Made by a program: the position numbers and the translations under genes. Under the pieces are notes generated by a model that saw nothing but the letters and a program-made list of their open reading frames with translations, was not told the DNA's origin and made no database searches. A stretch of 64,000 bases of DNA, from NCBI GenBank assembly GCA_903837355.1, contig CAILUI010000084.1, positions 26,376 to 90,375 on the forward strand. The letters are read 5' to 3'. Position 1 is the first letter of the stretch. Each line of letters begins with the position of its first letter. Shown in pieces: positions 46,746 through 55,068 of this stretch. This stretch comes from an uncultured Victivallales bacterium. GTDB taxonomy: Bacteria > Verrucomicrobiota > Lentisphaeria > Oligosphaerales > JAFGRS01.

Positions 46746-46759
46746 CCGCCTTCGGGCGG
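46746..46759. terminator. Terminator-like hairpin with TTCG tetraloop
   Basis: CCGCC and GGCGG form a 5-bp GC stem closed by a TTCG loop, two bases after the lipoprotein stop codon. A UUCG tetraloop is exceptionally stable in RNA. No T-run follows, so it could be an intrinsic terminator of the U-less type or a 3'-end stabiliser. Confidence 0.5.
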
Positions 46760-46829
46760 TCTGCCTGGGGGGGCGTTCCCGCAATTCCCAGGTGTTGACA
46801 GCCCCGGCTACGCAAGGAAAGCTCCGACC

Positions 46830-49064
46830 ATGACGTCGCGCTCACGGCCTCCCGCCAGTCCCAGCACGGCTCGCCGTCGGCTGGCGCGCACCTTGACGGC
46901 AGCCTCCGGGCTGGCCGCGGCCACCCTGGCCCAGGCAGCAGAGGTGCCGCCGCCGGCGGCGGGATACCTGGCACACGGCGACCGCCAACCTGCCGTCAAC
47001 TGCGTATACCCTGCCGCGGCCTTCCTGCACGCCGGGAAGGGCGGACGCCTGGTCGACGTGACCAAACCTCCCTTCAGCGCCAAGGGCGACGGCAAGACGG
47101 ACGACACGGGAGCGCTGGTGGCGGCGCTCAACTACGTGGCGAACTCCCGAGTGCCGGCGTTCTGTTCCAGGAGCATGCGCGAGGGTAGCCTGAGCCTGTA
47201 CCTGCCAGACGGCACCTACCTCGTCAGCGCTACCGTGGCGCGTTCACTGCCCGTGCTGGTCGGCGCACCGCCGTACGATACCTACAAGCAGCACTGGGTG
47301 ATGCGGGACGAGGAACTGGACAACAAGGAGACGTTTCCGGTCGGACGCTACAGCAACGAGCAGAACGATAGCATCATCATCCTGGGTCAGAGCCGAGCCC
47401 GCACAATCATCCGCTTGCGTGACCACTGCCCCGGCTTCGAGGCCGGCCAAGCACGGGCGGTGCTGGCTTTCTACCGGCTGACCTGCGGCTCGAATGTGAA
47501 CCTGAATAACGTGCTGGAAAACGTCACCGTCGACACCGGGCGCGGCAACCCGGGCGCGGTCGGACTGCGCTGGAACGCCTCCAATGCCGGAGTCGTGCGC
47601 AACGTGGCCCTCCGCTCCGGCGATGGGGCCGGCGTTGCCGGGCTGCTCTGCGATGTCCGCAACGCGCAGGGGCTGGTCGAGGATGTCCACATCGTCGGCT
47701 TCGACAGTGGCCTGTCCGTCAGCGCCGGCGCGGCCACGGTAGTGACGCTGGAACACGCCACCTTCACGCAACCGGGGAGCGCCGCTATCCGACTGGCCAA
47801 CATGTCCTGCCTGGCGGCGCGGGATGTAGTCAGCGAGGGCGCGCCCAGCGCGCTGCGGCTGGAGTCGAACGCCCACGCCGTGATCATCGACAGCGCTTTC
47901 CGCGGCGGCAGCGGCGGGACGGCGGCCATCGAACTCGGCGGCGGGCACCTCCTGGCGCGCAACCTGGAGGTTGTCGGCTACCGGTCCGCGATCGAGCGCG
48001 ACGGCCAGGCGCTGGTCGCGACCCCGCAGGTGGACGAGTACGTCTCGGGACCGGTGCTGAACCCGCGGGGCGCCGCGCCGTCAGGGCGATCCCTGCGCCT
48101 GCCGGTGGCGGACCCGCCGGTGATTCCGCACGAAGCCAACTCGGAGAACTGGGCGAATGTGGATGACTTCGGGGCGCGCGGCGATGGCAGTACCGACGAC
48201 ACCGAGGCCATCCAGAGGGCGATGGACGCCGGCAAGCCGGCAGTGCTCTTCCCCAAGGTCGCCTACGTCATCAACGGCAGCGTGGCCATCCCCGCCAGCG
48301 TCAGGCAGGTCTCATTCCTCTACGGCTGCACCCTTCGTACGCGGGCAGGGGAGAACGCGATGTTCCGCGTCGCCGAGGCGTCTGCCGTGCCGTTGCGGGT
48401 GCAGCAGAACCTCAACGCCGGCGGCCTGTTTCTGGATCACGCGGCAGCACGGCCGCTGGTGATCGAGGATGTGGTCACCTACTTCCCCTTCATCTGGAGC
48501 AACAGCCCCGAATGGCAGACGGCAGACCTGGTACTGCCGTGGAAACCGGCACGGCCGGATGGCCTCGCCACGCGCTGGCGCGTCTACCGCAACGCGACCC
48601 CCGAGGGCGCGCCCAAAGAGGTCTTCGTCAGCAACACGGTCGGCTTCGCGGCCGGCGGTCCCGAGGCGCGGCAAGCGCTGGAGAACGTGACGGCCTGGTG
48701 CCGGCAGGTCGACACCGAGCACGAGGGGATCAACTTTGCCTTCCGGCGTTCGACGGTCTGGATACTGGGGTTCAAGACCGAGATCGACGGCACGCACTTC
48801 TACGCCGCAGACGGCACGCGTCTCGAGGTCCTCGGCGGGCTCTACTACCAGGGCGGCGGCAGTCCCGGACCGGTCGCGATCGCCAGGGACTCCCAGGTCA
48901 GCTTGACCATGGTCGCCTTCAGCAGCGACAACCCCAGCCAGGTCATCCTCGAGGACACGGCGGCCGGGACCACGCGACTGCTCCGGCGCGAATCCTGCCC
49001 CCTGTGGAACCCGCAGAACCCGGGCATGCCGATCATCCCGTTGCTCATCAACCCGTCGCCGTAG
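46830..49064 (+). CDS. Exported double pectate-lyase-fold (GH55-like) protein
   Basis: A 744-residue protein with two pectate-lyase-3 type beta-helix halves. Each opens with the hallmark Gly-Asp-Gly and Thr-Asp-Asp-Thr pattern: AKGDGKTDDTGALVAALNYV near residue 90 and ARGDGSTDDTEAIQRAMDAG near residue 450. The N-terminus (TARRRLARTLTAASGLAAAT) has consecutive Arg before a hydrophobic Ala-rich segment, compatible with Tat export, though the consensus is imperfect. Two-helix proteins of this kind include GH55 glucanases and phage-tail-spike-like lyases; active-site residues cannot be assigned. ATG 46830 follows AAGGAAAG. With the two preceding enzymes it forms a polysaccharide-acting set. Confidence 0.82.
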   Translation: MTSRSRPPASPSTARRRLARTLTAASGLAAATLAQAAEVPPPAAGYLAHGDRQPAVNCVYPAAAFLHAGKGGRLVDVTKPPFSAKGDGKTDDTGALVAALNYVANSRVPAFCSRSMREGSLSLYLPDGTYLVSATVARSLPVLVGAPPYDTYKQHWVMRDEELDNKETFPVGRYSNEQNDSIIILGQSRARTIIRLRDHCPGFEAGQARAVLAFYRLTCGSNVNLNNVLENVTVDTGRGNPGAVGLRWNASNAGVVRNVALRSGDGAGVAGLLCDVRNAQGLVEDVHIVGFDSGLSVSAGAATVVTLEHATFTQPGSAAIRLANMSCLAARDVVSEGAPSALRLESNAHAVIIDSAFRGGSGGTAAIELGGGHLLARNLEVVGYRSAIERDGQALVATPQVDEYVSGPVLNPRGAAPSGRSLRLPVADPPVIPHEANSENWANVDDFGARGDGSTDDTEAIQRAMDAGKPAVLFPKVAYVINGSVAIPASVRQVSFLYGCTLRTRAGENAMFRVAEASAVPLRVQQNLNAGGLFLDHAAARPLVIEDVVTYFPFIWSNSPEWQTADLVLPWKPARPDGLATRWRVYRNATPEGAPKEVFVSNTVGFAAGGPEARQALENVTAWCRQVDTEHEGINFAFRRSTVWILGFKTEIDGTHFYAADGTRLEVLGGLYYQGGGSPGPVAIARDSQVSLTMVAFSSDNPSQVILEDTAAGTTRLLRRESCPLWNPQNPGMPIIPLLINPSP

Positions 49065-49533
49065 AGGCGGGCATGCCCCGCTGAGCCACAGCGCCCGCGC
49101 CGGGCGCCTCTCCAAGAGACCGCTGGAGGGCAATCCTTGCCAATTGGGCACCGACACTGGTCCAGGCTTCCGGGTGCTCAACGACCGTGGCACGCCTCCG
49201 CCTACGCCCTACGACTGGATGGTCCACATCGCACCGGCGACGACTGGCGTGCAGCCGCTCTGCTCGCCACCGGGAGTCATCTCCGGTTGGCCGGCAGCAA
49301 CGGGCCCAGCGCTGGCGCCCAGTGCGAGCTGACTCGCGGACTCGACCAGAGGCCCGACCTCCATTGGAGCCTGTCGCCCGCCGAGGCTCCTCCATCGGGC
49401 AGCCGGTGTCTGGCCCCAGAGGCACCGTGCCATAGAGGTACCCGCCCACGGGATCCAACGCAATGGTGCTGCCAGCAGCGACGTAGGATGGGGACGCCAA
49501 TGGCACTCGGGGCCGCGGCCCGTGGCGGCCGGA
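49065..49533. other. Convergent intergenic region with a structured repeat
   Basis: There are 469 bases between the end of the beta-helix gene and the stop of the M81 peptidase gene. The left end holds repeat copy C. The remainder (about 49135-49533) is open in several frames, but none gives protein-like sequence, a ribosome binding site or a recognisable motif; I see no gene in it. Confidence 0.5.
49066..49113. repeat. Structured repeat, copy C
   Basis: The right half is well preserved: GCGCCCG and CGGGCGC pair around CGC at 49091-49107, followed by the arm CTCTCCA. The left half is altered but has its own GCGGG/CCCGC hairpin. After the arm comes AGAGACCGC and TGGAGG, the spacer and the start of a lost second unit, as in the A and B arrays. 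It lies directly after the stop of the 46830-49064 gene. Confidence 0.65.
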
Positions 49534-50958
49534 TCAGATCTCGTCCAGCGGGTACAGCGGCCGCCGGATCTGCCTGTACGGGAAGGTGCTCAGGTCCGTC
49601 GACGAGAACCCGGGCGTCGCGCTGAGCACGTAGCGGTAGATGCTGGGCGGATAGGACACCCGGAAGGCGAACCCGCCTTTGCAGACGGTCAGGCGGTAGG
49701 TCTCTGGCCGAATGCCCAAGGCGTGCGGTAGGTCGAGCGTGTTGGGCCCCACCGCGACCGCGGTCAGCAGCAGGGTCACGCCACCGACCTCAAGCCGCGC
49801 CGCCGCCACGGGCTGGCTGGGGTCTGAGACCCGGCTGACACGCCCGGTGAGCCGGACCGGCGGACCGTAAAGGGCATGCGATTTCCCGCCGACGTCCAGG
49901 GTCACCACGGCCCCGACGCCGGCAGCCGTTGCCCGCGCCGTGGCCTCCGGGTCCCAAAGCTGCACGAAGGCGGAGTCAACACCCTGCCGGAGAATCTCTC
50001 CCAGGAGGGCGGTGCCGTCGCCGGGCGTCCCGGCGCCGATATTGTCGCCGCCGTCGGCAATGCTGACGGGTGGCACCGAACGCAGGGCCAGGCGCACCGC
50101 CTCGCCCGCAGCCGGCAGACGCACCCAGTACTCCCGGCGGTGGGCGAACAACAGGTCCCCGAGTTCATCGGCGACGCGTTGCGCCAGGGCCCGGTCGGCA
50201 TCGGCAGTAACCACCACCCCCACCCCGGCCGCGGGCACGTCCTGCTGCATGAAGCCTTGGGCGGGACAGGCAAGCAACACTCCAGGAAGGGTACGCTCGA
50301 GGTGGCGCGCACGTTCATACGTCAGCCCCATCGGCAGGTCCTGGGGCAGCACATTCAGCGGCGGACCGATGAGCAGTGGGGGTTTCGCCAGCGCCGTCAC
50401 CGGCCGGACCTCACCACGCAGCGTCCGGCAGAGCAGGCGCGCCACCTCGCGCCCGCGTTCCGCCAGATCGGTGTGCGGGTAGCAGCGGTAGACGCTGACC
50501 AGGTCCGCGTTGCGCACCATCAGCGGGGTCAGGGTCGCGTGCATGTCGAGGGTCACGGCAATGGGCACCCCGGGGCCAACGCGCTGACGAACCCGCTCGA
50601 GCAGCGCGCCTTCGCCATCGGTTTCGCTCTCGGTGACCATGGCGCCGTGGAGATCCAGGTAGACGGCGTCGACCGGCTCCCGTTCCAGCGTCTCCAGCAG
50701 GATGGCGGAGATGGCCGCGAACGCTGCGTCGGTCACGCTGCCCCCGGGCGGGGCCGCCGCATAGACCGATCCCACCAACTCCAGCCCCGCATCAGCTTCC
50801 GCCATCGCGGTGACAAAGCCGCCGACGCAACCGGGCGCCGCCGGGCTCACCACCTGCGACCCATAGCGGGCCTCGTGGCGGAACGCCTCGAGCTCGGTCG
50901 GTACCGGGTTGAAGGTATTGGTTTCGTGGGAGAAGCCACCGATCATGACGCGCTTCAT
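49534..50958 (-). CDS. M81-family (MlrC-like) metallopeptidase
   Basis: A 474-residue protein of the microcystinase MlrC type. It opens MKRVMIGGFSHETNTFNPVP, and carries DAVYLDLHGAMVTE, VTLDMHATLT and RCYPHTDLAERG, whose His and Asp residues are the family's metal ligands, plus SIADGGDNIGAGTPGDGT in the C-terminal domain. Substrates outside microcystin degradation are unknown; many bacteria carry it beside catabolic genes. ATG 50958 was chosen because the family motif starts at once; the frame is open to 50988. It is last in a minus-strand group with an RraA-like gene 60 bases upstream. Confidence 0.92.
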   Translation of the reverse strand: MKRVMIGGFSHETNTFNPVPTELEAFRHEARYGSQVVSPAAPGCVGGFVTAMAEADAGLELVGSVYAAAPPGGSVTDAAFAAISAILLETLEREPVDAVYLDLHGAMVTESETDGEGALLERVRQRVGPGVPIAVTLDMHATLTPLMVRNADLVSVYRCYPHTDLAERGREVARLLCRTLRGEVRPVTALAKPPLLIGPPLNVLPQDLPMGLTYERARHLERTLPGVLLACPAQGFMQQDVPAAGVGVVVTADADRALAQRVADELGDLLFAHRREYWVRLPAAGEAVRLALRSVPPVSIADGGDNIGAGTPGDGTALLGEILRQGVDSAFVQLWDPEATARATAAGVGAVVTLDVGGKSHALYGPPVRLTGRVSRVSDPSQPVAAARLEVGGVTLLLTAVAVGPNTLDLPHALGIRPETYRLTVCKGGFAFRVSYPPSIYRYVLSATPGFSSTDLSTFPYRQIRRPLYPLDEI

Positions 50959-51018
50959 GCTGGAGTCCCCCGGCGGCGCGGGCGGCACAGGGACGGCGTC
51001 CCGCCCCGGCCATTGCGC

Positions 51019-51672
51019 TTAGAGCACGCCGTACTTCTGGAATGTCGCCACCGCCCCGGCCCCGGCCCGGAGTTCGGCGCGCACCGTGCTCTCGGCGTTC
51101 ACCTTCTCCCAGGCTTTGTCGATGACGCGCTCCGCGATGTCCTGCGGCACCACCACCACGCCATCCACGTCGCCGAAGACCAGATCGCCGGGACAGACCC
51201 GCACGCCGCCGCAGGTGATCGGGAGGTTGCGCCGCTTCCCATCCATGCGGCCCAGGGAATCGTAGGGGGTCAGTCCCGCGGCGAAGGTTGGGAAGCCCAG
51301 CTCCGTGATCTCGGCGTAGTCGCGGACCGCACCGTCGGTGATCACGCCCGCGGCCTTACGACCGAGCGCCGCGTTGCTGAGGAGGCCGCCCCAGAAGGCG
51401 GACAGCTCGCGGGCCTCGCAGTGGGCCACCACCACCTGCCCCTCCTGAAGGCTGTCGACGAGTTCCAGCTCTAACTGGAAGGGCCGGACCGGGAGTTCGT
51501 TGACCGCCTCCAGGTGGATGGTGACCGCCTCGCCCCAGATGCGCATGCTGGGCAGCAGCGGCCGAACGCGTGGGTCGAGGCACTGTCGACGGACGTTCAT
51601 GGCGTCCATCACATCCATCAGCACGGCGCTGGCACACTTGGCGAGGCAGTCATGATAGCAGCGGTAACGCAC
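51019..51672 (-). CDS. RraA-like protein (HMG/CHA aldolase-type fold)
   Basis: A 217-residue protein. The defining block WGGLLSNAALGRKAAGVITD and GAVRDYAEI carries the Gly-x-x-x and Asp-Gly-x-x-Arg-Asp residues shared by RraA and metal-dependent HMG/CHA aldolases. VRVCPGDLVFGDVDGVVVVP is the following family block. Many such proteins are annotated as demethylmenaquinone methyltransferase in error; here an aldolase or decarboxylase role on a keto acid is more likely. I start at GTG 51672 because GGGAGGAA sits 4 bases upstream; the frame is open to a GTG at 51732, which lies within a hairpin. It neighbours an M81 peptidase and an uncharacterised protein. Confidence 0.85.
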   Translation of the reverse strand: MRYRCYHDCLAKCASAVLMDVMDAMNVRRQCLDPRVRPLLPSMRIWGEAVTIHLEAVNELPVRPFQLELELVDSLQEGQVVVAHCEARELSAFWGGLLSNAALGRKAAGVITDGAVRDYAEITELGFPTFAAGLTPYDSLGRMDGKRRNLPITCGGVRVCPGDLVFGDVDGVVVVPQDIAERVIDKAWEKVNAESTVRAELRAGAGAVATFQKYGVL

Positions 51673-51676
51673 GCAG

Positions 51677-51684
51677 TTCCTCCC
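51677..51684 (-). promoter_or_regulatory. Ribosome binding site deciding the RraA-like start
   Basis: The minus strand reads GGGAGGAA here, 4 bases before GTG 51672. It supports the shorter 217-residue protein over the one beginning at 51732. Confidence 0.65.
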
Positions 51685-51722
51685 GGGCAGCGGGCGCCCG
51701 TAGTTCGCCGGCCGATCACTCA

Positions 51723-51740
51723 GGCGTCCCACAGGACGCC
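51723..51740. other. Perfect 7-bp hairpin upstream of the RraA-like gene
   Basis: GGCGTCC (51723-51729) and GGACGCC (51734-51740) pair around CACA. It lies about 50 bases upstream of the RraA-like start and beside the larger inverted repeat at 51758-51841. It could terminate transcription from the upstream gene at 51888-53060 or structure the leader. Confidence 0.5.
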
Positions 51741-51757
51741 AAGGCTGTTAGGCACTC

Positions 51758-51841
51758 AGGCTGTAGACTGTTAGGTCTTACCTCGGTATACCTTGCGTCT
51801 CCGGATCTGGGTCCGGTGTTACACCTAATAGCCTACAGCCT
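51758..51841. repeat. Imperfect inverted repeat enclosing smaller palindromes
   Basis: The arms AGGCTGTAGACTGTTAGG (51758-51775) and CCTAATAGCCTACAGCCT (51824-51841) pair at 16 of 18 positions, and pairing can extend inward (TTAGGT with ACCTAA). The 48-nt centre holds GGTATACC and a CCGGA/TCCGG hairpin. Additional AGGCTGT or CTACAGCCT units flank the arms at about 51742-51752 and 51848-51856. It is the only substantial structure between the uncharacterised gene and the RraA-like gene. Confidence 0.6.
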
Positions 51842-51887
51842 GAACCGCTACAGCCTCTGGGTCTTCCTTGAGACGGGTGTGGGCCGA

Positions 51888-53060
51888 TCACCAGGGTTCG
51901 GCCTCTGCGGGCGGCACCGGCCCGCGGTTGTAGAGCGACTCCTCTGGAGCTTGGTAAGCCACGCTCAACTGCGGGGTCTCCAGGCGGCACTTCCGGTAGG
52001 ATGAGTCCATCAGCGCCGCCAGAGCCCCGGTGGTCAACAGGGTTCGCTCCACCGGGTAGGCGGGCCGGCCGGTAAGCATCATCTGCTCGATGGCGTGCGC
52101 CAAACCGCTGAAGTGGCCGAAGGGGCGGCCCGGCTGCAGCCAGATCTCCGTCGACAGCGGTTCCTCCTGTCCGGCTACCGCGGCGGCAAAGCCGGTGGTC
52201 TCGACATGACCCGATAGAAGGTAGGCCGCCGCCTGCAAGCCACTCCGGTACTCCAGCACGAACAGCAGCGGCTCCGAGGCGTTGGCGCGCGGCGAGCCCG
52301 GCTTGCATCCGGAACTGCGCTGCAGGCAGTGCCCGAGCAGCCGGCTCGCCCAGGGATGGGCATCCGTCCACTCCCAGACCCGGCCGCCGTCGAGGCACTC
52401 CACCGCGGCGAGCCCGGTTTCGCCGCCGCGGCGGCGTTCGACCATGCACTGCAACGACTCCAGGACATGGAACCCGTACGATTCCTTGCCACCGTAGAAC
52501 GTCGCCACGGCGTGCTCGACGGGCGTGCCCAGGCCGAGTTCCAACTCCGGACGCCGCCAGGCCAGGGGTAACGACGATCCCGCCAGCAGCGGGAAACGCA
52601 GTTCCCGCGCGGCGTCAACCATCGCCTTAGCCTTGTCCCAGGCGTAGGATAGATGCTTGTCGCAGAAGACCGGTACCGCCTGGCCCGTCGAGCGAAAGGT
52701 GTCGACGATCTGCTGGAACAGCTCCCAGCGCGGATAGAGCTTCTGGCCCCGCTCGTTGTCCGGATAGTCGCCGTGTTCGCCAATGAGCACGACCCCCTCC
52801 ACAGCCAGGCGCGGGCCACCCAGGGTGAGGGCGGCGGCGACGGTCGGAAAGATCCTGAAACCATGCCTGGCGGCCTGGGCACGGCTCAGGTCATTGGCCG
52901 GCACCTTGTCCGTGTACATCGAGACCACCTCGACCCGCGGCGCCCGCCACTCGCCGCCGTAGGCGTAACCGTCAAGCAGGCGCCCAACCACGACGTCGGC
53001 GTGTGAGTTCCGCCAGTATTCGGTGATGATGGCAGCGATCGGCTTACGTTGGGCATCCAT
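51888..53060 (-). CDS. Conserved protein of unknown function
   Basis: A 390-residue soluble protein without signal peptide. Blocks include PIAAIITEYWRNSHADVVVG, DGYAYGGEWRAPRVEVVSMY, VEGVVLIGEHGDYPDNERGQ, VFCDKHLSYAWDKAKAMVDA and a Gly-rich VATFYGGKESYGFHVLESLQ. I recall very similar blocks in an uncharacterised family of PVC and related bacteria. The first half reads like an alpha/beta nucleotide- or sugar-binding domain and the second like an oxidoreductase C-domain, but no Gly-x-Gly-x-x-Gly motif is present. ATG 53060 is chosen over 53099 because the family blocks begin there. The neighbours suggest a catabolic role. Confidence 0.7.
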   Translation of the reverse strand: MDAQRKPIAAIITEYWRNSHADVVVGRLLDGYAYGGEWRAPRVEVVSMYTDKVPANDLSRAQAARHGFRIFPTVAAALTLGGPRLAVEGVVLIGEHGDYPDNERGQKLYPRWELFQQIVDTFRSTGQAVPVFCDKHLSYAWDKAKAMVDAARELRFPLLAGSSLPLAWRRPELELGLGTPVEHAVATFYGGKESYGFHVLESLQCMVERRRGGETGLAAVECLDGGRVWEWTDAHPWASRLLGHCLQRSSGCKPGSPRANASEPLLFVLEYRSGLQAAAYLLSGHVETTGFAAAVAGQEEPLSTEIWLQPGRPFGHFSGLAHAIEQMMLTGRPAYPVERTLLTTGALAALMDSSYRKCRLETPQLSVAYQAPEESLYNRGPVPPAEAEPW

Positions 53061-53133
53061 CGGCGGGCTCCCAGGGCCGGACAGTCGATCCGGCGCCACG
53101 GCGTGCCGGCAAGCGTTGTGGCGGTGAACCGGC

Positions 53134-54549
53134 TCAGCGACGTGGCCCGGACGGGGCGCTGGCCGCCAGACGCGCCAGCCGCTCCGACACGTCGCGGAAC
53201 GTCGCTTCCTGCGCGTAGATATCCTTAAACACCCGATTTGCCTCGGCCGCGCGTCCCAGGGCTTCGTAGGCCAGGGCGAGGTCGTACATCACGGTGAGCC
53301 GATCCCGGTTGGGCCGCGCCTGACCGACCTCCAACGACTGCTGGAAGTGCGCCACCGCCTCCTCAGCCCGGCCCAGGGCGGCGAGACACGTGCCCAGGTG
53401 GGCGTAGGTCCTGGCCAGCAGGTTGGGATGGTTCTTAGCGGCCTCGAACTGTTCGAGCGCGCGGCCCCATTCGGCGCGAGCCACCAACAGCTCCCCGAGA
53501 TCGAAACGGGATCGGCTGTCGTGCGGGTGACGCTCGACGCGCCGGGTCAACTGCCCAACACGGACGTCGTCGCGCTCGCGGTCGAGGGCGGCGAGTCGCT
53601 CTCGGGCCTCCGGCGCGCGCTCGGGCTGCGTCTGCAACAGTTCCCGCCACCCTGCCACCGCCTGGTCGTACCTGGCCTGAAAGACAGCGGCGCGGGCCTC
53701 ATCGATGGGCTCCGGGTCCAGGTCGGACCGCGCCGCCGCCTGCTGCAGGAGGCTCTCCGCATCGTCGAACCGCTGGGCCTCGACATAGCAGCGTGCCAGG
53801 TCGCGGAACACGCGCCACGGCGCTGTCGCCGTCAGTTCGGCCTCAGCGTTGGCGATCGGGTCGTCCACGACCGCCACGGCCGGTTCTGCCGGCGGCCCCG
53901 GCACCGCGGCGGCCGCCTCCGCCGCGGCCGCCTCCGCCGCCCGCCGCGCCCGTTCGCGCGCGGCCACCTCACCCTCGGCCTGCGCCAGACTCCTCTGTGC
54001 CGTCATGTCCTGCGGACGCCGCTCCGCGAGCCGGCGGAAGGCCTCCACGGCGCGGGGCAGCCGGTCGGCGCGCCGGCAGTGCTCGCCCAGGGCCCGCCAG
54101 CAGGCGCAGTCCGTGGGGTGCAGGCGCACGGCCAGTTCCAAGGTGTCCAGCGCCACCTGCGCCAAGCCGGCCGCCGCGGCGCTCTGAGCCAGCAAGAGCA
54201 GCGCCCCGCGGGCCGACGGATCGACACCCAACAGGGAGTCCGCCAGCGTCAAGGCGGCCGCCGCCTGGCCGCGTCGCAACAGCGCCGGCCCCGTCCAGTA
54301 CAGCGGCCAGGCCAGCCGCAGTGCGCCCAGCCAGCGCGCCACGGCGCCAGGCGGGCCACCTGCCACCGCCAGGCGCGCCTCAAGCAACGCCTTGCGTGCC
54401 GCCGCGCAACCGGGCTCCTCGCGCAGCAGAGTGGCCAGAACGTCCGCGGCATAGACAGCGTTGCCGGCGCGCTGCGCCTGCAGGCCCTTCTCGTAGAGCT
54501 GCTGCAAACGTGGCGACAGCTCCTGCACCGTCCTGGCTACGATCGCCAT
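53134..54549 (-). CDS. Tetratricopeptide-repeat protein
   Basis: A 471-residue Ala/Arg-rich helical protein. TPR-type pairs are recognisable along most of its length, for example LQQLYEKGLQAQRAGNAVYA, LDTLELAVRLHPTDCACWRA, LLVARAEWGRALEQFEAAKN and HLGTCLAALGRAEEAVAHFQ. It is interrupted by an Ala-rich linker with runs of AAEAAAAEAAA. No signal peptide or enzymatic domain is seen, so it is a likely cytoplasmic scaffold. ATG 54549 has GGAGGGAG immediately upstream; the frame is open to 54693. It starts the minus-strand group and is divergent from glgP. Confidence 0.85.
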   Translation of the reverse strand: MAIVARTVQELSPRLQQLYEKGLQAQRAGNAVYAADVLATLLREEPGCAAARKALLEARLAVAGGPPGAVARWLGALRLAWPLYWTGPALLRRGQAAAALTLADSLLGVDPSARGALLLLAQSAAAAGLAQVALDTLELAVRLHPTDCACWRALGEHCRRADRLPRAVEAFRRLAERRPQDMTAQRSLAQAEGEVAARERARRAAEAAAAEAAAAVPGPPAEPAVAVVDDPIANAEAELTATAPWRVFRDLARCYVEAQRFDDAESLLQQAAARSDLDPEPIDEARAAVFQARYDQAVAGWRELLQTQPERAPEARERLAALDRERDDVRVGQLTRRVERHPHDSRSRFDLGELLVARAEWGRALEQFEAAKNHPNLLARTYAHLGTCLAALGRAEEAVAHFQQSLEVGQARPNRDRLTVMYDLALAYEALGRAAEANRVFKDIYAQEATFRDVSERLARLAASAPSGPRR

Positions 54550-54773
54550 GCTCCCTCCGTCCTTAGCCGTATGCGCCCAGCCCGCCCGTCTCGCGGCGGC
54601 GGCGAACCGCGCCGCGCGGCGTGACACTACCACGAGCGTCCGGGCGCCAACCAGTACCCGGCCTAACATCCCGTCGACAGCACAGCCTGTCAAACCTGGG
54701 GCCGAAGCGCGCGGTTATGCCTCAGCAGAGTCTGGTACCCGGCCTTGCGGACAGGCTTCGGAGGGCGAATCCT

Positions 54774-54837
54774 GCCTGGCTGGACCGCGGACAGTGGCTT
54801 GTGGACGGCAAGGCGGGCATTCTTTCACAACTTCTCA
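54774..54837 (+). repeat. Dispersed 64-nt repeat R2, copy b
   Basis: The plus strand matches the minus strand at 38823-38886 at 53 of 64 positions with no gaps. Here it lies about 230 bases upstream of glgP and points toward it; copy a points toward the SGNH hydrolase gene. The sequence on either side is unrelated between copies. Confidence 0.7.
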
Positions 54838-54878
54838 GTGGATGGGGTGGCTATGGCAGCACGCGCGGCTGAAGCCGT

Positions 54879-54951
54879 CGGAGAGCTGCCGCGTGAACGC
54901 GGTACTCCGACTCGATGGGCCGCCTCCGGCCGGAGTCCCGCCCTCGGGCGG
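54879..54951. other. Cluster of strong hairpins in the glgP leader
   Basis: Three dyads occur in a row. CGGAG...CTCCG (54879-54909) encloses CCGCG-TGAA-CGCGG. CTCCGGCCGGAG (54924-54935) is a perfect palindrome. CCGCC and GGCGG pair around CTCG (54938-54951). The last resembles the hairpin after the lipoprotein gene at 46746. If transcribed with glgP they would form a structured 5' leader. Confidence 0.55.
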
Positions 54952-55068
54952 AAGCTCTCCCCGAGCTTTAGCGAGTCCCCGCTGAGCGCGCTCCCCATCC
55001 GCTGGCCGGTTACGCGCGTGGCTGCACGCGCGTTGCTATCTGCGCCTACAGGCTGTACTTTCATGGTC

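Larger units (their letters stand above)
54550..55068. other. Divergent intergenic region rich in hairpins
   Basis: There are 519 bases between the TPR gene and glgP. They contain repeat R2 copy b (54774-54837) and, further on, three strong dyads between 54879 and 54951. Open frames cross it, but with no motif or ribosome binding site of note. It is the probable promoter and leader region for glgP. Confidence 0.5.

Noticed and set aside
45271..46974. 567-residue minus-strand frame opposite the lipoprotein
   Set aside because: Low-complexity Gln/Val/Gly/Arg sequence without motifs; the plus strand has a lipobox and ribosome binding site.
49137..49625. Candidate gene in the gap after the beta-helix protein
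   Set aside because: Frames on both strands are open only because of base composition; no conserved block, no ribosome site, and it overlaps the end of the M81 gene.
49876..51474. 532-residue plus-strand frame opposite M81 and RraA-like genes
   Set aside because: It crosses two well-identified genes in antisense and is His/Arg/Gln-rich with no family resemblance.
53347..54624. 425-residue plus-strand frame opposite the TPR gene
   Set aside because: It is a mirror of the Ala/Arg-rich TPR gene; no start signal or motif.
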